Positions 52,096 to 61,450 of a DNA stretch of 64,000 nucleotides are shown here, piece after piece. Within the stretch, counting starts at the first letter, position 1. Each line of letters begins with the position of its first letter. The notes under the pieces were generated by a model that was not told where the DNA came from, did not search any database, and saw only the letters and a list, made by a program, of their open reading frames with translations. The DNA comes from Anaerolineales bacterium (GTDB lineage Bacteria > Chloroflexota > Anaerolineae > Anaerolineales > Villigracilaceae): positions 62,001 to 126,000 of the forward strand of contig JAEURJ010000009.1 in assembly GCA_016789305.1 (NCBI GenBank), in the 5' to 3' direction. Both the position numbers and the translations under genes were made by a program.

Positions 52096-53244
52096 CTACA
52101 CAATGGCTTCGTAAAACGAAGCCACCCTCTTCATATTCGTTTCATATTCTGCGCGCGCGGAAATAATTTTGGCATTCAGACCTGCGGCATCACGTCGCAG
52201 GTCTTCCCTTTCCAAACCGAGCAAAATCGCACTAGCCAATGCCTGTGGATCGTTCGGGTTCACCAATAACCCATTCCTGCCATGTGTAATCCACTCACGG
52301 ATGGATTCAAGGTCACCTGCAATGGGGAAACATCCGCAAGCCATGCCTTCGATTAAAGAATTTGGGGTGCCATCATGTACGCTGGGCGAAACCACGATTT
52401 GTGCTCCACGAAACACCTCCCCCATTTCCGTGTGCGGAATGGGAGCACGCAACTCCACTGCATGCTTAATGTTCAACTCTTCCAGCCAGCGGCTCGCCTG
52501 AACTTCTCCCTGCATGGATGAGCAAATGAATTTCGCATCCGGGTGTTTAGCCAGCACCAATGGAATGGATCGAAAAAAAACTTCATTGCGAACATAAGAA
52601 CGAAATCCGCGCGGGTTGATGATGACGGGATTCTTGACAGGCTCAACAGGTGAATAAAAAACATCGCTTCGGATCCCGCCGTTGCCTGGTGTTACCAAAG
52701 TTGGTTTTTCCTCGCCCAGGCCCCATTCGTGTGCAAGGCGGATATCGCGTTCGCAATCCGCATGCAACGCATCGATCCTCTGCATTACATGGCGTGTGTA
52801 CGATTTCATTAAAGGCGTGGAAGGGGCGTGCAAGGTAAAGTCATTCCCCCAAATGGAAGCAATAAACGGAACTTTGATCTTTGCTTTTGAAGCAAGCATT
52901 CCTTCGTATGGCACGCGCAATGCATGAACAAGATCGGGCTGGACCAGATCAATGAAACCTTGTAATTTTTTCGCGGAGCGGGGAATGGTCAATGGGCCGA
53001 GCCACCGTCTTACAAGAGTACGCAGGCCAAGGCCCCGGGAAGAAGCGCTGCCGGGGCGCGTAGTCTGCTTTTTAACCGAACTGAATGCCACAGGGGTGAA
53101 CTCCAGCTGCTTGACGGGGAAGTCCAATTCACATTGAAATGTCGAGGCAAGATAAACCTCGTCACCGCGGTCCCCTTCTGCAAAATAACGGATCCAGTTT
53201 TGAGAGATCGGTGAACGTCCATCAGCCACAAATAATATTCGCAT
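52096..53244 (-). CDS. GT4-type glycosyltransferase
   Basis: A 382-residue glycosyltransferase of the GT-B fold. The start MRILFVADGRSP, the middle SIWGNDFTLHAPS, and the C-terminal nucleotide-sugar part VVSPSVHDGTPNSLIEGMACGCFPIAGD are typical of family 4. It may act on cell-surface glycan. I place the start at 53244 because TATAAT ends just seven bases upstream on the minus strand, giving a leaderless mRNA; longer starts would run through the promoter of the divergent gene. Confidence 0.85.
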   Translation of the reverse strand: MRILFVADGRSPISQNWIRYFAEGDRGDEVYLASTFQCELDFPVKQLEFTPVAFSSVKKQTTRPGSASSRGLGLRTLVRRWLGPLTIPRSAKKLQGFIDLVQPDLVHALRVPYEGMLASKAKIKVPFIASIWGNDFTLHAPSTPLMKSYTRHVMQRIDALHADCERDIRLAHEWGLGEEKPTLVTPGNGGIRSDVFYSPVEPVKNPVIINPRGFRSYVRNEVFFRSIPLVLAKHPDAKFICSSMQGEVQASRWLEELNIKHAVELRAPIPHTEMGEVFRGAQIVVSPSVHDGTPNSLIEGMACGCFPIAGDLESIREWITHGRNGLLVNPNDPQALASAILLGLEREDLRRDAAGLNAKIISARAEYETNMKRVASFYEAIV

Positions 53245-53250
53245 CCTGTC

Positions 53251-53289
53251 ATTATACACATTGCCTGCAATTGCGAGGCGTAGTATAGT
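53251..53289. promoter_or_regulatory. back-to-back leaderless promoters
   Basis: Minus strand: TATAAT at 53256-53251, six bases before the ATG at 53244. Plus strand: TTGCCT (53261-53266), 17 bases, TATAGT (53284-53289), six bases before the ATG at 53296. Both start codons fall at the expected transcription start, and the whole intergenic space is only 51 bases. Confidence 0.7.
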
Positions 53290-53295
53290 AACGAA

Positions 53296-53670
53296 ATGAG
53301 TGGAAAACGCATTCTGGTCGTTGAAGACAACATGGACTCCTACCAGCTGGTGAAATTCGTTTTGGAGAAAAAGGGACATGAAACTTTTCTCGCGATGAAC
53401 GGGCGGGACGGATTCAACGCTGCCATCAAACAAAAACCTGATCTGATCATTATGGATCTTGCCATGCCCATGATGGACGGCTGGATCGCCACAGAAAAAC
53501 TAAAAGCGGAGCCTGCCACCAAAAACATCACGATCGTTGCACTAACCGCGCACGCTCTCCCCGCGGATCGTATGCGTGCCATGGATGCGGGCTGTAGCGA
53601 GTACATTACGAAACCAATCAACCTCCAGCAGTTTATGGAAATCATGGAACACTGGCTCGGCAGGGTTTAA
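53296..53670 (+). CDS. single-domain CheY-like response regulator
   Basis: A 124-residue receiver with D11, phospho-acceptor D54 in IIMDLAMP, the Thr in ALTAHAL and K107 in ITKPINL. The form is the DivK/CheY type often serving hybrid or orphan kinases. No kinase is adjacent; the LacI-type kinase 2.3 kb away is a candidate. It has its own leaderless promoter. Confidence 0.9.
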   Translation: MSGKRILVVEDNMDSYQLVKFVLEKKGHETFLAMNGRDGFNAAIKQKPDLIIMDLAMPMMDGWIATEKLKAEPATKNITIVALTAHALPADRMRAMDAGCSEYITKPINLQQFMEIMEHWLGRV

Positions 53671-53750
53671 ATCGTTGTGGTATATTTTATGCGGCTTTTG
53701 ATGGGATGATTTTTTAATTCCCCAGTAAATTCAATTAATAGAGGAAACTT

Positions 53751-55043
53751 ATGAAACAAATTTGTGTCGTCGGCGTGGGATACGTGGGCCTCGTTACTGC
53801 TGCGTGTTTTGCTGATCTTGGCAATCATGTCACTGCGCTGGATGTGGATGAAAAACGCGTTGAAAATCTAAAAAAGGGCATCATGCCCATTTACGAACCC
53901 GGGCTGGATGAGCTGGTCAAACGCAATGTAAATGCGGGGCGAATCAATTTCACCACCTCCTACAAAGAGGCGCTGGTCAATGCGGAATATGCCTTTATCG
54001 CCGTGGGTACCCCTTCCGGCAAAGAGGGCGAAGCGGATTTGCAATATGTTGAATCTGCCGCCAAATCGATTGCAAAAAACATGACAGCGCCGCTGGTGAT
54101 CATCAACAAATCCACGGTTCCGATCGGGACCGGTGACTGGGTTGCCGACATTGTAAAGAATGCCCAGCCCAAGCCAATTGAATTTTCGGTGGTTTCCTGT
54201 CCTGAATTTTTACGTGAGGGTTCAGCCATTTCCGATTTCACCAGTCCACACCGCACCGTGATCGGCTCGATGGACAAGGATGCCGCAAACAAAGTCGCCC
54301 ACCTGCATTTGCCGTTGCGCGCGCCGATTGTCATCACCGACCTGCGCACTGCGGAAATGATCAAGTATGCGAGCAACGCTTTCCTTGCCACAAAAATTTC
54401 CTTTATGAACGAACTCGCAGACCTGTGTGAACAGGTTGGCGCAGATGTGAAAGAAGTGGCTGCGGGCATGGGGTACGACGCCCGCATTGGCCGTCACTTT
54501 TTGGACGCCGGCCTCGGCTGGGGCGGCTCCTGCTTCCCCAAGGATGTGGAAGCATTGGCTTTCATGGCGAAGGAAAAGGGATTGGATCCACGCATCTTGA
54601 ACGATGTAATGGAAGTCAATTATGATCGCCGCAAAGCCGCCGTGAACGTCGTTGAAAAAATGATCGGTGGCCTGAAGGGAAAAACCATCGGACTGCTCGG
54701 CCTGGCATTCAAGCCCAATACAGATGACATGCGTGATGCACCGTCAATCGATATTGCAGAGGCTTTGATCAAAGCTGGAGCAAAAGTGCGGGCGTATGAT
54801 CCGGTCGCAATGAATGTTGCCCGTCCGCTGCTGCCTAATGTGGAAATGTTCGACGGTCCGTACACAATGGCGGAGAATTGTGATGCGTTGATCGTGGTGA
54901 CCGAGTGGAACGAATTCAAACAGTTGGATCTCACAAAAACAAAAAGTTTGCTTAAATCACCGGTGATCTTTGATGGTCGCAACATCTACGAACCGGCCCG
55001 CATGAAGGAAATGGGATTCACGTATCGCGCTGTGGGCAGGTAG
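53751..55043 (+). CDS. ugd: UDP-glucose 6-dehydrogenase
   Basis: A 430-residue enzyme oxidising UDP-glucose to UDP-glucuronate for surface polysaccharide. NAD loop [15 protein letters not shown] (7-21), STVPIGTG (121-128), [11 protein letters not shown] (150-160), the lysine/asparagine segment [16 protein letters not shown] (206-221) and catalytic C261 in GGSCFPKD are present. AGAGGAAA precedes the ATG. It is followed ten bases later by a methyltransferase. Confidence 0.93.
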   Translation: MKQICVVGVGYVGLVTAACFADLGNHVTALDVDEKRVENLKKGIMPIYEPGLDELVKRNVNAGRINFTTSYKEALVNAEYAFIAVGTPSGKEGEADLQYVESAAKSIAKNMTAPLVIINKSTVPIGTGDWVADIVKNAQPKPIEFSVVSCPEFLREGSAISDFTSPHRTVIGSMDKDAANKVAHLHLPLRAPIVITDLRTAEMIKYASNAFLATKISFMNELADLCEQVGADVKEVAAGMGYDARIGRHFLDAGLGWGGSCFPKDVEALAFMAKEKGLDPRILNDVMEVNYDRRKAAVNVVEKMIGGLKGKTIGLLGLAFKPNTDDMRDAPSIDIAEALIKAGAKVRAYDPVAMNVARPLLPNVEMFDGPYTMAENCDALIVVTEWNEFKQLDLTKTKSLLKSPVIFDGRNIYEPARMKEMGFTYRAVGR

Positions 55044-55053
55044 TCGAAAGTTC

Positions 55054-55956
55054 ATGACCAACACCCCTCCCGTTTGCAATTACGAAGGTTCCGATTATCA
55101 GCAGTCCTTTTGGGAACAAGGCGGCCGACAATACGAGGATCTCGCCGAAGGCATCGCCTTCAAACGCATGCTGCCCAAAAGCGGAAAACTGATGCTGGAA
55201 CTTGGCGCAGGCGCAGGCCGCAACACACCACGCTATGCTGGCTTTGAACGAATTGTCGTGCTGGATTATTCAACGACTCAACTCGCTCAAGCCCAGGAAA
55301 GGCTGGGGCGTTCAGACAAATACATTTACGTCGCTGCTGATATTTATCGCCTCCCTTTTCTGGATGGGTCCTTTGATGCCGCCACGATGATTCGCGCCCT
55401 GCACCACATGGCGGATGCACCTAAAGCTCTTAGACAGGTCCGCAATGTTTTGCAACCCAACGCAATGTTCATCCTTGAATTTGCGAATAAATTAAATCTC
55501 AAAGCCATCTTGCGGTATTTATTGGGCAGACAAAGCTGGAGCCCATTCACTTTGGAACCAGTGGAATTCGTCAAGTTGAATTTTGATTTTCACCCAAAGG
55601 CCGTACGAAATTGGTTGAACAACCTGGGGTTTAATATCGAAAAGACCCTAACGGTTTCGCATTTCCGCCTGGGGTTGTTGAAAAGAATTATTCCCGCAAA
55701 ATTGCTTGCCGCGCTCGACGGTCTCTTTCAGCCCAGTGGTGCGCTCTTTCAGGTAACACCCAGTGTTTTTATAAAGGCCAGGGTTCAAGGTGAAGTCGGA
55801 CAAACCGCCGCCCCGCTTAATATTCTTCAGCTTTTCAAATGCCCCGAATGCGGAAGTGGAAATTTGGTCGATAAAAAAGACTATCTACAATGCCCTTCTT
55901 GCAAGGCTCAATGGGCAGTTACAGATGGTATTTACGATTTTCGCGAAAAGAAATAA
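55054..55956 (+). CDS. SAM methyltransferase fused to a Trm112-like zinc ribbon
   Basis: A 300-residue protein. The class I methyltransferase is residues about 30-235, with motif I LMLELGAGAGRNT (about 47-59) and DYSTTQLAQAQ, and a HHMADAPKALRQVRNVLQP segment near 111-130. The end (about 262-300) is a zinc ribbon, FKCPECGSGNL with CPSCKAQWAVTDGIYDF, as in Trm112/UPF0434 proteins that usually activate methyltransferases in trans. Ten bases after ugd, it may modify a glycan or lipid intermediate; substrate unknown. Confidence 0.82.
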   Translation: MTNTPPVCNYEGSDYQQSFWEQGGRQYEDLAEGIAFKRMLPKSGKLMLELGAGAGRNTPRYAGFERIVVLDYSTTQLAQAQERLGRSDKYIYVAADIYRLPFLDGSFDAATMIRALHHMADAPKALRQVRNVLQPNAMFILEFANKLNLKAILRYLLGRQSWSPFTLEPVEFVKLNFDFHPKAVRNWLNNLGFNIEKTLTVSHFRLGLLKRIIPAKLLAALDGLFQPSGALFQVTPSVFIKARVQGEVGQTAAPLNILQLFKCPECGSGNLVDKKDYLQCPSCKAQWAVTDGIYDFREKK

Positions 55957-55972
55957 CAGATTTTTTTGATTC

Positions 55973-56011
55973 AAAAAAGCTCCAATCGCCGCTTGGTGAT
56001 TGGAGCTTTTT
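55973..56011. terminator. bidirectional terminator between convergent genes
   Basis: AAAAAAGCTCCAATC pairs with GATTGGAGCTTTTT; the loop region can extend the stem with CC/GG. It ends the methyltransferase (plus) and the LacI-type kinase (minus). Confidence 0.87.
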
Positions 56012-56012
56012 A

Positions 56013-59000
56013 TTACTTAGACAACGGCAGGCGGATAAAGAACGTGCTGCCCGGGAAATTCACCTCATCATGTCCGGAGCTTTCCACCCAAATGTCTCCA
56101 TTCAATGCCTTGACAATTCCAGATGCGATGGCAAGCCCAAGTCCTGCTCCGCCTCCTTTGTAGTTGGTTCGACTTGAAGAATGCAACTCTACCTTGCCAA
56201 GTTGATACAGTTTTTCGAAAATGATCTTATGATGTTCCGCATCGATTCCAATGCCGGTATCCTTGATTTGTATCTCGGCACATTTTCCCAAACGCTTGTC
56301 GTCGACCACATTGGCAATCACCGAGATCGTTCCGCCATCGGGCGTGAACTTGATTGCATTGACGATCACATGGTCAACGGCTTTCTTAAGCAATTCGGGA
56401 TCAGACAAAACAGGCGGGATATCCTTTATCGCCTCATCCAGATTGAAGGTTAAGTTGCGAAGCGCAAGGTCTTTCACATAGTCCTTATGAACCAGCCGCA
56501 GGATCAGACCTACATTCACAGCCTCAATATGCGGATTAATTATCTGACTATCCAAACGGGCCACATCCAACATGCTGTTCACGATAAGCTGCAAGCGATC
56601 AGTTCCCTGCCCCACACCATCGACAGCCTGCGTAAGAGCAGAATTATGTTGAATGCCGTCATCGGCTTTCAACATTCCAAGATATCCCTTGATCACCGTC
56701 AGTGGTGTGCGCAATTCGTGCGCCGCCACTTGAATAAAGGCGGATTTATTCGTATCATGTTTCGCCAGAGTTTGGTACGCTTCGTTCAATTCCTCAACAC
56801 GCTGCGCCACCATGCGTTCCATCATCTGGTTAACAGAAGTCATTTCATCATACAAGCGTGCATTTTCCAGAGCAACTGTCGCTTGCACAACGTAAGTTGT
56901 CACCATAAAGCCATCGTCCTGGCTGAATGTCCCGTGTTGACGTGCGATCACCAGCAGTCCAATTGCTTTATTCTTGGAAAACAAAGGCGTGGCCAGCCAT
57001 GATCGATCCAATGGAAGCCATTCCGGTTGCGTCCAGCCTTTTACAGACTTTACATCGTTAACCAACACAGTTTCCCCTTTTTGGATCACTGTTTGATAAA
57101 AATCAAGATCGCCGATCTTGATCCTCAGTGTTTCGAGATCCGCATCTGCAGGCAGCCCCCAATGAGCCCTTACATGGGAAGCGCCATTCACATCCTCCAT
57201 GAAAAGGATGCCACGATCATGAGGCAACACTTGTTGAAGCTGTTCCATGATCTGCTGTGGAAGTTTTTCAACCGTGGTGAGAGAAGACAATTGACGCGAA
57301 GAACGCGCCAACGCTTCAGCACCGCGACGCCGGGCCTGCTCGGACTCAAACAATTGTGCATTTTGGCTGGCAGCTTTTTCTGCCACATCTTTTGCACGTG
57401 CAAGTTCAAGCGCACGCTCACGCGCCTCGTTCAACAAGCGTTCAACTTCCCTTTGCGCCTGCTCGCGCTGGTCAACAAGCATGGTCCGCAGCAATGCGCT
57501 TGACAACAAGTTCTTGATGCGGACATAAACATCCCAATCCTTGGGGCCAACCTCCGCCCACATAAATCCAAACCGATTGGTCGCCAAAGAAAGCGGCATT
57601 ACAACCGCGGTGTAACGATGCCCCTCGGGAGTCTGCCCGCGCGGCACGATGCGGCCTGTAACCATCATGGATTTTTCCTGGGGCATCTGGAATTTATGAT
57701 CATCGTATTGCATCAACAAACGATAATTTTCAGGATTTGAAGAGGAAGGAGAACTGAGTCCGGCCAGATCGGTATAGAACATCAGATACCATCGATCTAA
57801 TCCAAGTGAGGGAAAGTTCTTTGAAATAGCCTCGCCGATCTCATCAAGAGACATGGCTGGCGCCATGGAAAAACTAAAATTACTCAGCAACTCCTCTTGT
57901 TGTTCGAATTGCAGGCGGCGATAGGCTTGCGTCCGCTGCGATAACTCGCCCGCCAACATACGTGCCTGCTGAAAAAGGTTTTCAGCCTGCAATCGTGCAG
58001 TTGGGTTGGTAATACCACCCAGGGCATATTTGCGGAATGTGGAAAGCACATTCTGCCAGGTTGCCAGATCAAAACCGCGTCTTTGTAGAACTTCAATCGA
58101 GGATTGCACCATCTTGAGGAATGCATCGCTTTTATCAGCTTCATTCAAACTGGCAAGAAATACATCCCAGGTGCGTCCAAAAACGTCACGAAACGAATCC
58201 TTGTACAGGTCCGTTTCTGAAATTCCCGCTGCGGCAAACAAGGCACGAACTGCCGCATCCCGTTTATTCTCAAGCCTGCCGGTATGTGCCACTTCCTTGG
58301 AAAGGACAACCGCTTGTTTAATGCTTTCCGGCAAACAACCACAAGACCAGCGGATAACAAGTGCCGAAGAAAGAAGGTTCACAGCATCCACCTGACCGCC
58401 CGCCATCTTTTTTAATAACGCCTCAAATGCCCTGGTGCCCGCTTCATAAAACGACTGGCGCACCGTAGTCAATGGCACACCCATCGATTGGGCTTCGTTG
58501 ATATCGTCGAAGCCGGTCACAGCCACAGAATCTGGAACTTTAACTCCGCGTTGTTCCAAAACTTCCATGACACCAAATGCCATTCGGTCGTTGGAACAGG
58601 CTACAGCTTGAAAACGAACACCGCGCTCGTCGAGCAAAGTACGCACTGCGGCGCGTCCGCTTTCCTGTGTGAAATCCCCCTCAACAATCAAGGCTTCATC
58701 CAACGGAATATTATGGTTGCGCAGCTCATCTTTGTAGGCACGAAAGCGTTGCTCGGCCTCCGCCTGCCCGGAAATACCGCGAACGAATGCAATTTTCTGG
58801 CATCCATGCACTTCGATCAAATGACGAACAATGGCACGCATGCCATCTTCGCTATCAGTAACAAAAGATGACACACCATCTGCCTGCACAGCAAAGGATG
58901 TTATCGGAATCGGGACAAGCGATCTGCAAAAATTTCCCACCTCCTCCGCTGAAACACCGTGGGCAATATCAGCCGCAAGCAAAATACCGTCAAATTGTTC

Positions 59001-59216
59001 CGACTTTACCAGATCATATAGACCATAGGAAATATTTTTTTCCTGCAAGGCAACGGCGGCTGGTTTTCCCCCGGCAAAACAAACCAGGTTCACATCATTG
59101 CGCTCAGCGGCGTCCATTACCCCGGCCATAAACTCACCGCCCCACACACGGTTTAGCTGGGCACCAAGCACCGCCACAGTTTTTCTCGCACCGTTTGTCT
59201 TTTTAGGTTCCATCAT
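56013..59216 (-). CDS. soluble histidine kinase with LacI-type ligand-binding domain
   Basis: A 1067-residue kinase with no membrane helix. Residues about 12-290 form a LacI/periplasmic-binding-type domain (TVAVLGAQLNRVWGGEF, the SFVTDSEDGMRAIVRHLIEVHGCQKIAFV half, and VAVTGFDDINEAQ), without a DNA-binding HTH, and end in RWSCGCLPES. Helical linkers, a GAF-like region near 440-575 and a second GAF at 645-790 follow. HisKA has H833 in AAHELRTPL; the ATPase has a NAIKFTPDGG box, KDTGIGI and GLGLAIASGI. It should sense a small ligand, perhaps a sugar, in the cytoplasm. A TATAAT at 59233-59228 leaves only about a five-base leader. Confidence 0.9.
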   Translation of the reverse strand: MMEPKKTNGARKTVAVLGAQLNRVWGGEFMAGVMDAAERNDVNLVCFAGGKPAAVALQEKNISYGLYDLVKSEQFDGILLAADIAHGVSAEEVGNFCRSLVPIPITSFAVQADGVSSFVTDSEDGMRAIVRHLIEVHGCQKIAFVRGISGQAEAEQRFRAYKDELRNHNIPLDEALIVEGDFTQESGRAAVRTLLDERGVRFQAVACSNDRMAFGVMEVLEQRGVKVPDSVAVTGFDDINEAQSMGVPLTTVRQSFYEAGTRAFEALLKKMAGGQVDAVNLLSSALVIRWSCGCLPESIKQAVVLSKEVAHTGRLENKRDAAVRALFAAAGISETDLYKDSFRDVFGRTWDVFLASLNEADKSDAFLKMVQSSIEVLQRRGFDLATWQNVLSTFRKYALGGITNPTARLQAENLFQQARMLAGELSQRTQAYRRLQFEQQEELLSNFSFSMAPAMSLDEIGEAISKNFPSLGLDRWYLMFYTDLAGLSSPSSSNPENYRLLMQYDDHKFQMPQEKSMMVTGRIVPRGQTPEGHRYTAVVMPLSLATNRFGFMWAEVGPKDWDVYVRIKNLLSSALLRTMLVDQREQAQREVERLLNEARERALELARAKDVAEKAASQNAQLFESEQARRRGAEALARSSRQLSSLTTVEKLPQQIMEQLQQVLPHDRGILFMEDVNGASHVRAHWGLPADADLETLRIKIGDLDFYQTVIQKGETVLVNDVKSVKGWTQPEWLPLDRSWLATPLFSKNKAIGLLVIARQHGTFSQDDGFMVTTYVVQATVALENARLYDEMTSVNQMMERMVAQRVEELNEAYQTLAKHDTNKSAFIQVAAHELRTPLTVIKGYLGMLKADDGIQHNSALTQAVDGVGQGTDRLQLIVNSMLDVARLDSQIINPHIEAVNVGLILRLVHKDYVKDLALRNLTFNLDEAIKDIPPVLSDPELLKKAVDHVIVNAIKFTPDGGTISVIANVVDDKRLGKCAEIQIKDTGIGIDAEHHKIIFEKLYQLGKVELHSSSRTNYKGGGAGLGLAIASGIVKALNGDIWVESSGHDEVNFPGSTFFIRLPLSK

Positions 59217-59227
59217 AGAGTGCCGGA

Positions 59228-59261
59228 ATTATAAGTCAGGAAGTAAAAATAAGCATGTCAA
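59228..59261 (-). promoter_or_regulatory. possible promoter of the LacI-type kinase
   Basis: TTGACA (59261-59256) and TATAAT (59233-59228), but the spacer is 22 bases, so only the -10 is likely to be used as drawn. The ATG follows the -10 by eleven bases. Confidence 0.45.
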
Positions 59262-59274
59262 TTTCGTAAGGGAC

Positions 59275-59308
59275 AAAAAAATCCCGCAGGCTTGCACCTG
59301 CGGGATTT
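59275..59308 (-). terminator. intrinsic terminator of the metalloprotease gene
   Basis: AAATCCCGCAGG/CCTGCGGGATTT with a six-base loop; on the minus strand it is followed by TTTTT. Confidence 0.9.
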
Positions 59309-59322
59309 AGAAACTCACAAAC

Positions 59323-61332
59323 TCATTTTATTTCAATTTGATAAGAACCCAATTCACGAGTAAAACGGGTCGTCCCGGAAACTACGAGATATGCCTTATC
59401 TCCGGTACTCAAAGACAATGGGATTTCAGCTGTCTGATCCTGATTGACCGGAATCATCTCCACACTATTGCCGTTGGTCAAAATAAGGGCCAAACGGAAC
59501 GTCTGCGGAAGAACGTTTTGGACTCGGACAAATCCTTCAGCAGTCCAGCCGCCATCATCCGCCTCAAAATCGGATTGATAGCCAGCCGCTTCCACTGAAA
59601 CATCATCCAGCAAAAAGCCTTCGCCGTTGACCGCATCATCTGTCACATATTCAAAGCGAAGTGAGATGTTCTTTCCCGCATATTCCGACAGATCAACCGA
59701 TTCTTCGATCCATTGATTCGTCGCTCCGGTATATCCCCACCCAAAGGAGTTACCAGAGGGATCCGTATCCGTACTGGAAGGCGTCTGGATGATCTTCCAT
59801 GATTTTCCATCTTCTGAAACCTCGAGATACACATAATCCCAATCCTCTTCAATATCGTACCAGGTTTGATATTTCAATGTGATCGGGCCTGTGACCTGAG
59901 TAAAGTCAAAATCACGCGTAAGCTTCATATCAGACTTATCGCCTTTATTCGACCAAAAGGCATACTTTCCGGAATTCGGATCCGCAGGGATTAGCCGTGT
60001 GATGGTTGAACCCGTAAAGGAAAGAGTGTAGTCACCCGCACAATCGATCTCAACATAATCGACGCCATACTGATGAACCGTGCGGGTTTGGGCAGATTGC
60101 GGGCAGGTGGAGATGGTTTCACCTGCAGAGGCGCGGTTTGCATCCGTGTAATTATTGTAAATATATCGTCCATCGCCAACTGAACTGTCAAGGAGGAAAT
60201 TAGTTACCGCCCAATCCATGAAGAAATCGTCCGCAGCGATGGGTTTGTCTGTAACAGGATCTGTAGTATTGAACTGAGTGAGCACGTTATCCACACTGTC
60301 CATGCCATTATCCTGATCCTTTACGAGCGCCTTTGTTGCCTCTTCTCCAAACCGATCTAGGAAGTAGGTAACGAACAGGAAACTGGCTCCATAATGCGGC
60401 GTAGTGGCGTTCGAATCATTGGGCCAGTCATTGAGCTGCAGATCCGGGTCACTGATATAAAGAAAATCAAAACCACCGGGATTGTAACCATTCAATAAAA
60501 CTGCGAGTTCAGAGAATCCTTCATTGATCCAGCTTGTTTCATTGAGATCCTGTTTCCAATGGATCATATGTTGAAATTCATGGGCCAGCACGCTATAAGT
60601 ATATTCATCGTCAAGCGGGGAATTATCCGCATTAAAGAGGAACATCTCATGTGCATTCGAATATTCCTGGATAATCGGGTTGGACTCTGCGGCGGACGAA
60701 AAATAGCCGGCAATGTTACTGCCCAGGCCTCTGGCATATAACAGATAAATATGCTCATCGCCGTCAATTCCAGGAAACCATTCGCTGCCAAAAAACTCAC
60801 GATTTGTGGGGTACATCTTGTTTTCGAAGGTATCTGTTATTTTTTTAACATCATCAGGATTTGTCTCCACGCCATCCTGCGCCCAGAAATAAGCATGGGG
60901 TGTGATGTACAACAAAGTAGCATCAATTTGGGTATTCTCAACTGTATCCTGATTGGACACCCAGAATTTCTCTTTGTCACCCACTTTATGCGGCTGTGCA
61001 GAAGTAGCAACCACCTCCGGAACATCACACTTGCCCTCAAAGCGACAGGCAAGATCCTTGGCATCGTTGGGTGGAACGATCGTTGCTTTTAAAGAATCGA
61101 CAGTTTCACTGGAAACCGAGTCAGCCGGAGGGCGGTTAAGTTCCGTTGGTGCGGCTGGAATAGTCTCTTCAGTTGGGATAAAAGGAGTATCGATAATGGT
61201 CTGCGGGTTGGCTCGATAATACAAATATCCAGCAAGCGGAATTGCAACAATACAAATACAGCACAACACCACCAGAATCCCAACGATCAAAACAGTCGAA
61301 TTATTTTTATTGCTTCCGTCCATATTGTCCAT
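59323..61332 (-). CDS. membrane-anchored HExxH metalloprotease with beta-sandwich C-terminus
   Basis: A 669-residue protein. A helix with several cysteines (about 14-38) anchors it; a Pro/Thr-rich stalk follows. The protease core has SVLAHEFQHMIHW (HExxH, about 247-259) and TSWINEGFSELAV with the downstream Glu ligand, as in M30-type and related zinc peptidases. The C-terminal part holds an immune-inhibitor-A-like sandwich (YQTWYDIEEDWDYVYLEVSEDGKSW near 487-511) and a second domain to the end. It is probably a surface protease or adhesin. AGAGGAAA precedes the ATG; terminators flank it, so it is monocistronic. Confidence 0.83.
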   Translation of the reverse strand: MDNMDGSNKNNSTVLIVGILVVLCCICIVAIPLAGYLYYRANPQTIIDTPFIPTEETIPAAPTELNRPPADSVSSETVDSLKATIVPPNDAKDLACRFEGKCDVPEVVATSAQPHKVGDKEKFWVSNQDTVENTQIDATLLYITPHAYFWAQDGVETNPDDVKKITDTFENKMYPTNREFFGSEWFPGIDGDEHIYLLYARGLGSNIAGYFSSAAESNPIIQEYSNAHEMFLFNADNSPLDDEYTYSVLAHEFQHMIHWKQDLNETSWINEGFSELAVLLNGYNPGGFDFLYISDPDLQLNDWPNDSNATTPHYGASFLFVTYFLDRFGEEATKALVKDQDNGMDSVDNVLTQFNTTDPVTDKPIAADDFFMDWAVTNFLLDSSVGDGRYIYNNYTDANRASAGETISTCPQSAQTRTVHQYGVDYVEIDCAGDYTLSFTGSTITRLIPADPNSGKYAFWSNKGDKSDMKLTRDFDFTQVTGPITLKYQTWYDIEEDWDYVYLEVSEDGKSWKIIQTPSSTDTDPSGNSFGWGYTGATNQWIEESVDLSEYAGKNISLRFEYVTDDAVNGEGFLLDDVSVEAAGYQSDFEADDGGWTAEGFVRVQNVLPQTFRLALILTNGNSVEMIPVNQDQTAEIPLSLSTGDKAYLVVSGTTRFTRELGSYQIEIK

Positions 61333-61414
61333 GATTTTCCTCTTTTAACGAAAAGATGCCTGATGATACCGCGTATCACTAAAAACAAGATTAGGAAATT
61401 CGGCCTATTAAAAC

Positions 61415-61446
61415 AATAGAGCGAGACGATATCGTCTCGCTCTATT
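61415..61446. terminator. 32-base perfect palindrome after clpC
   Basis: AATAGAGCGAGACGAT followed at once by its own reverse complement (16-bp arms, no loop). It lies five bases after the clpC stop and before the metalloprotease operon; on the minus strand it is followed by GTTTTAA. It probably acts as terminator; the exact symmetry also resembles a processed hairpin. Confidence 0.75.
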
Positions 61447-61450
61447 TAAA

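Noticed and set aside
56013..59216. LacI-family transcription repressor
   Set aside because: The N-terminus lacks the HTH; the protein continues into GAF, HisKA and ATPase domains.
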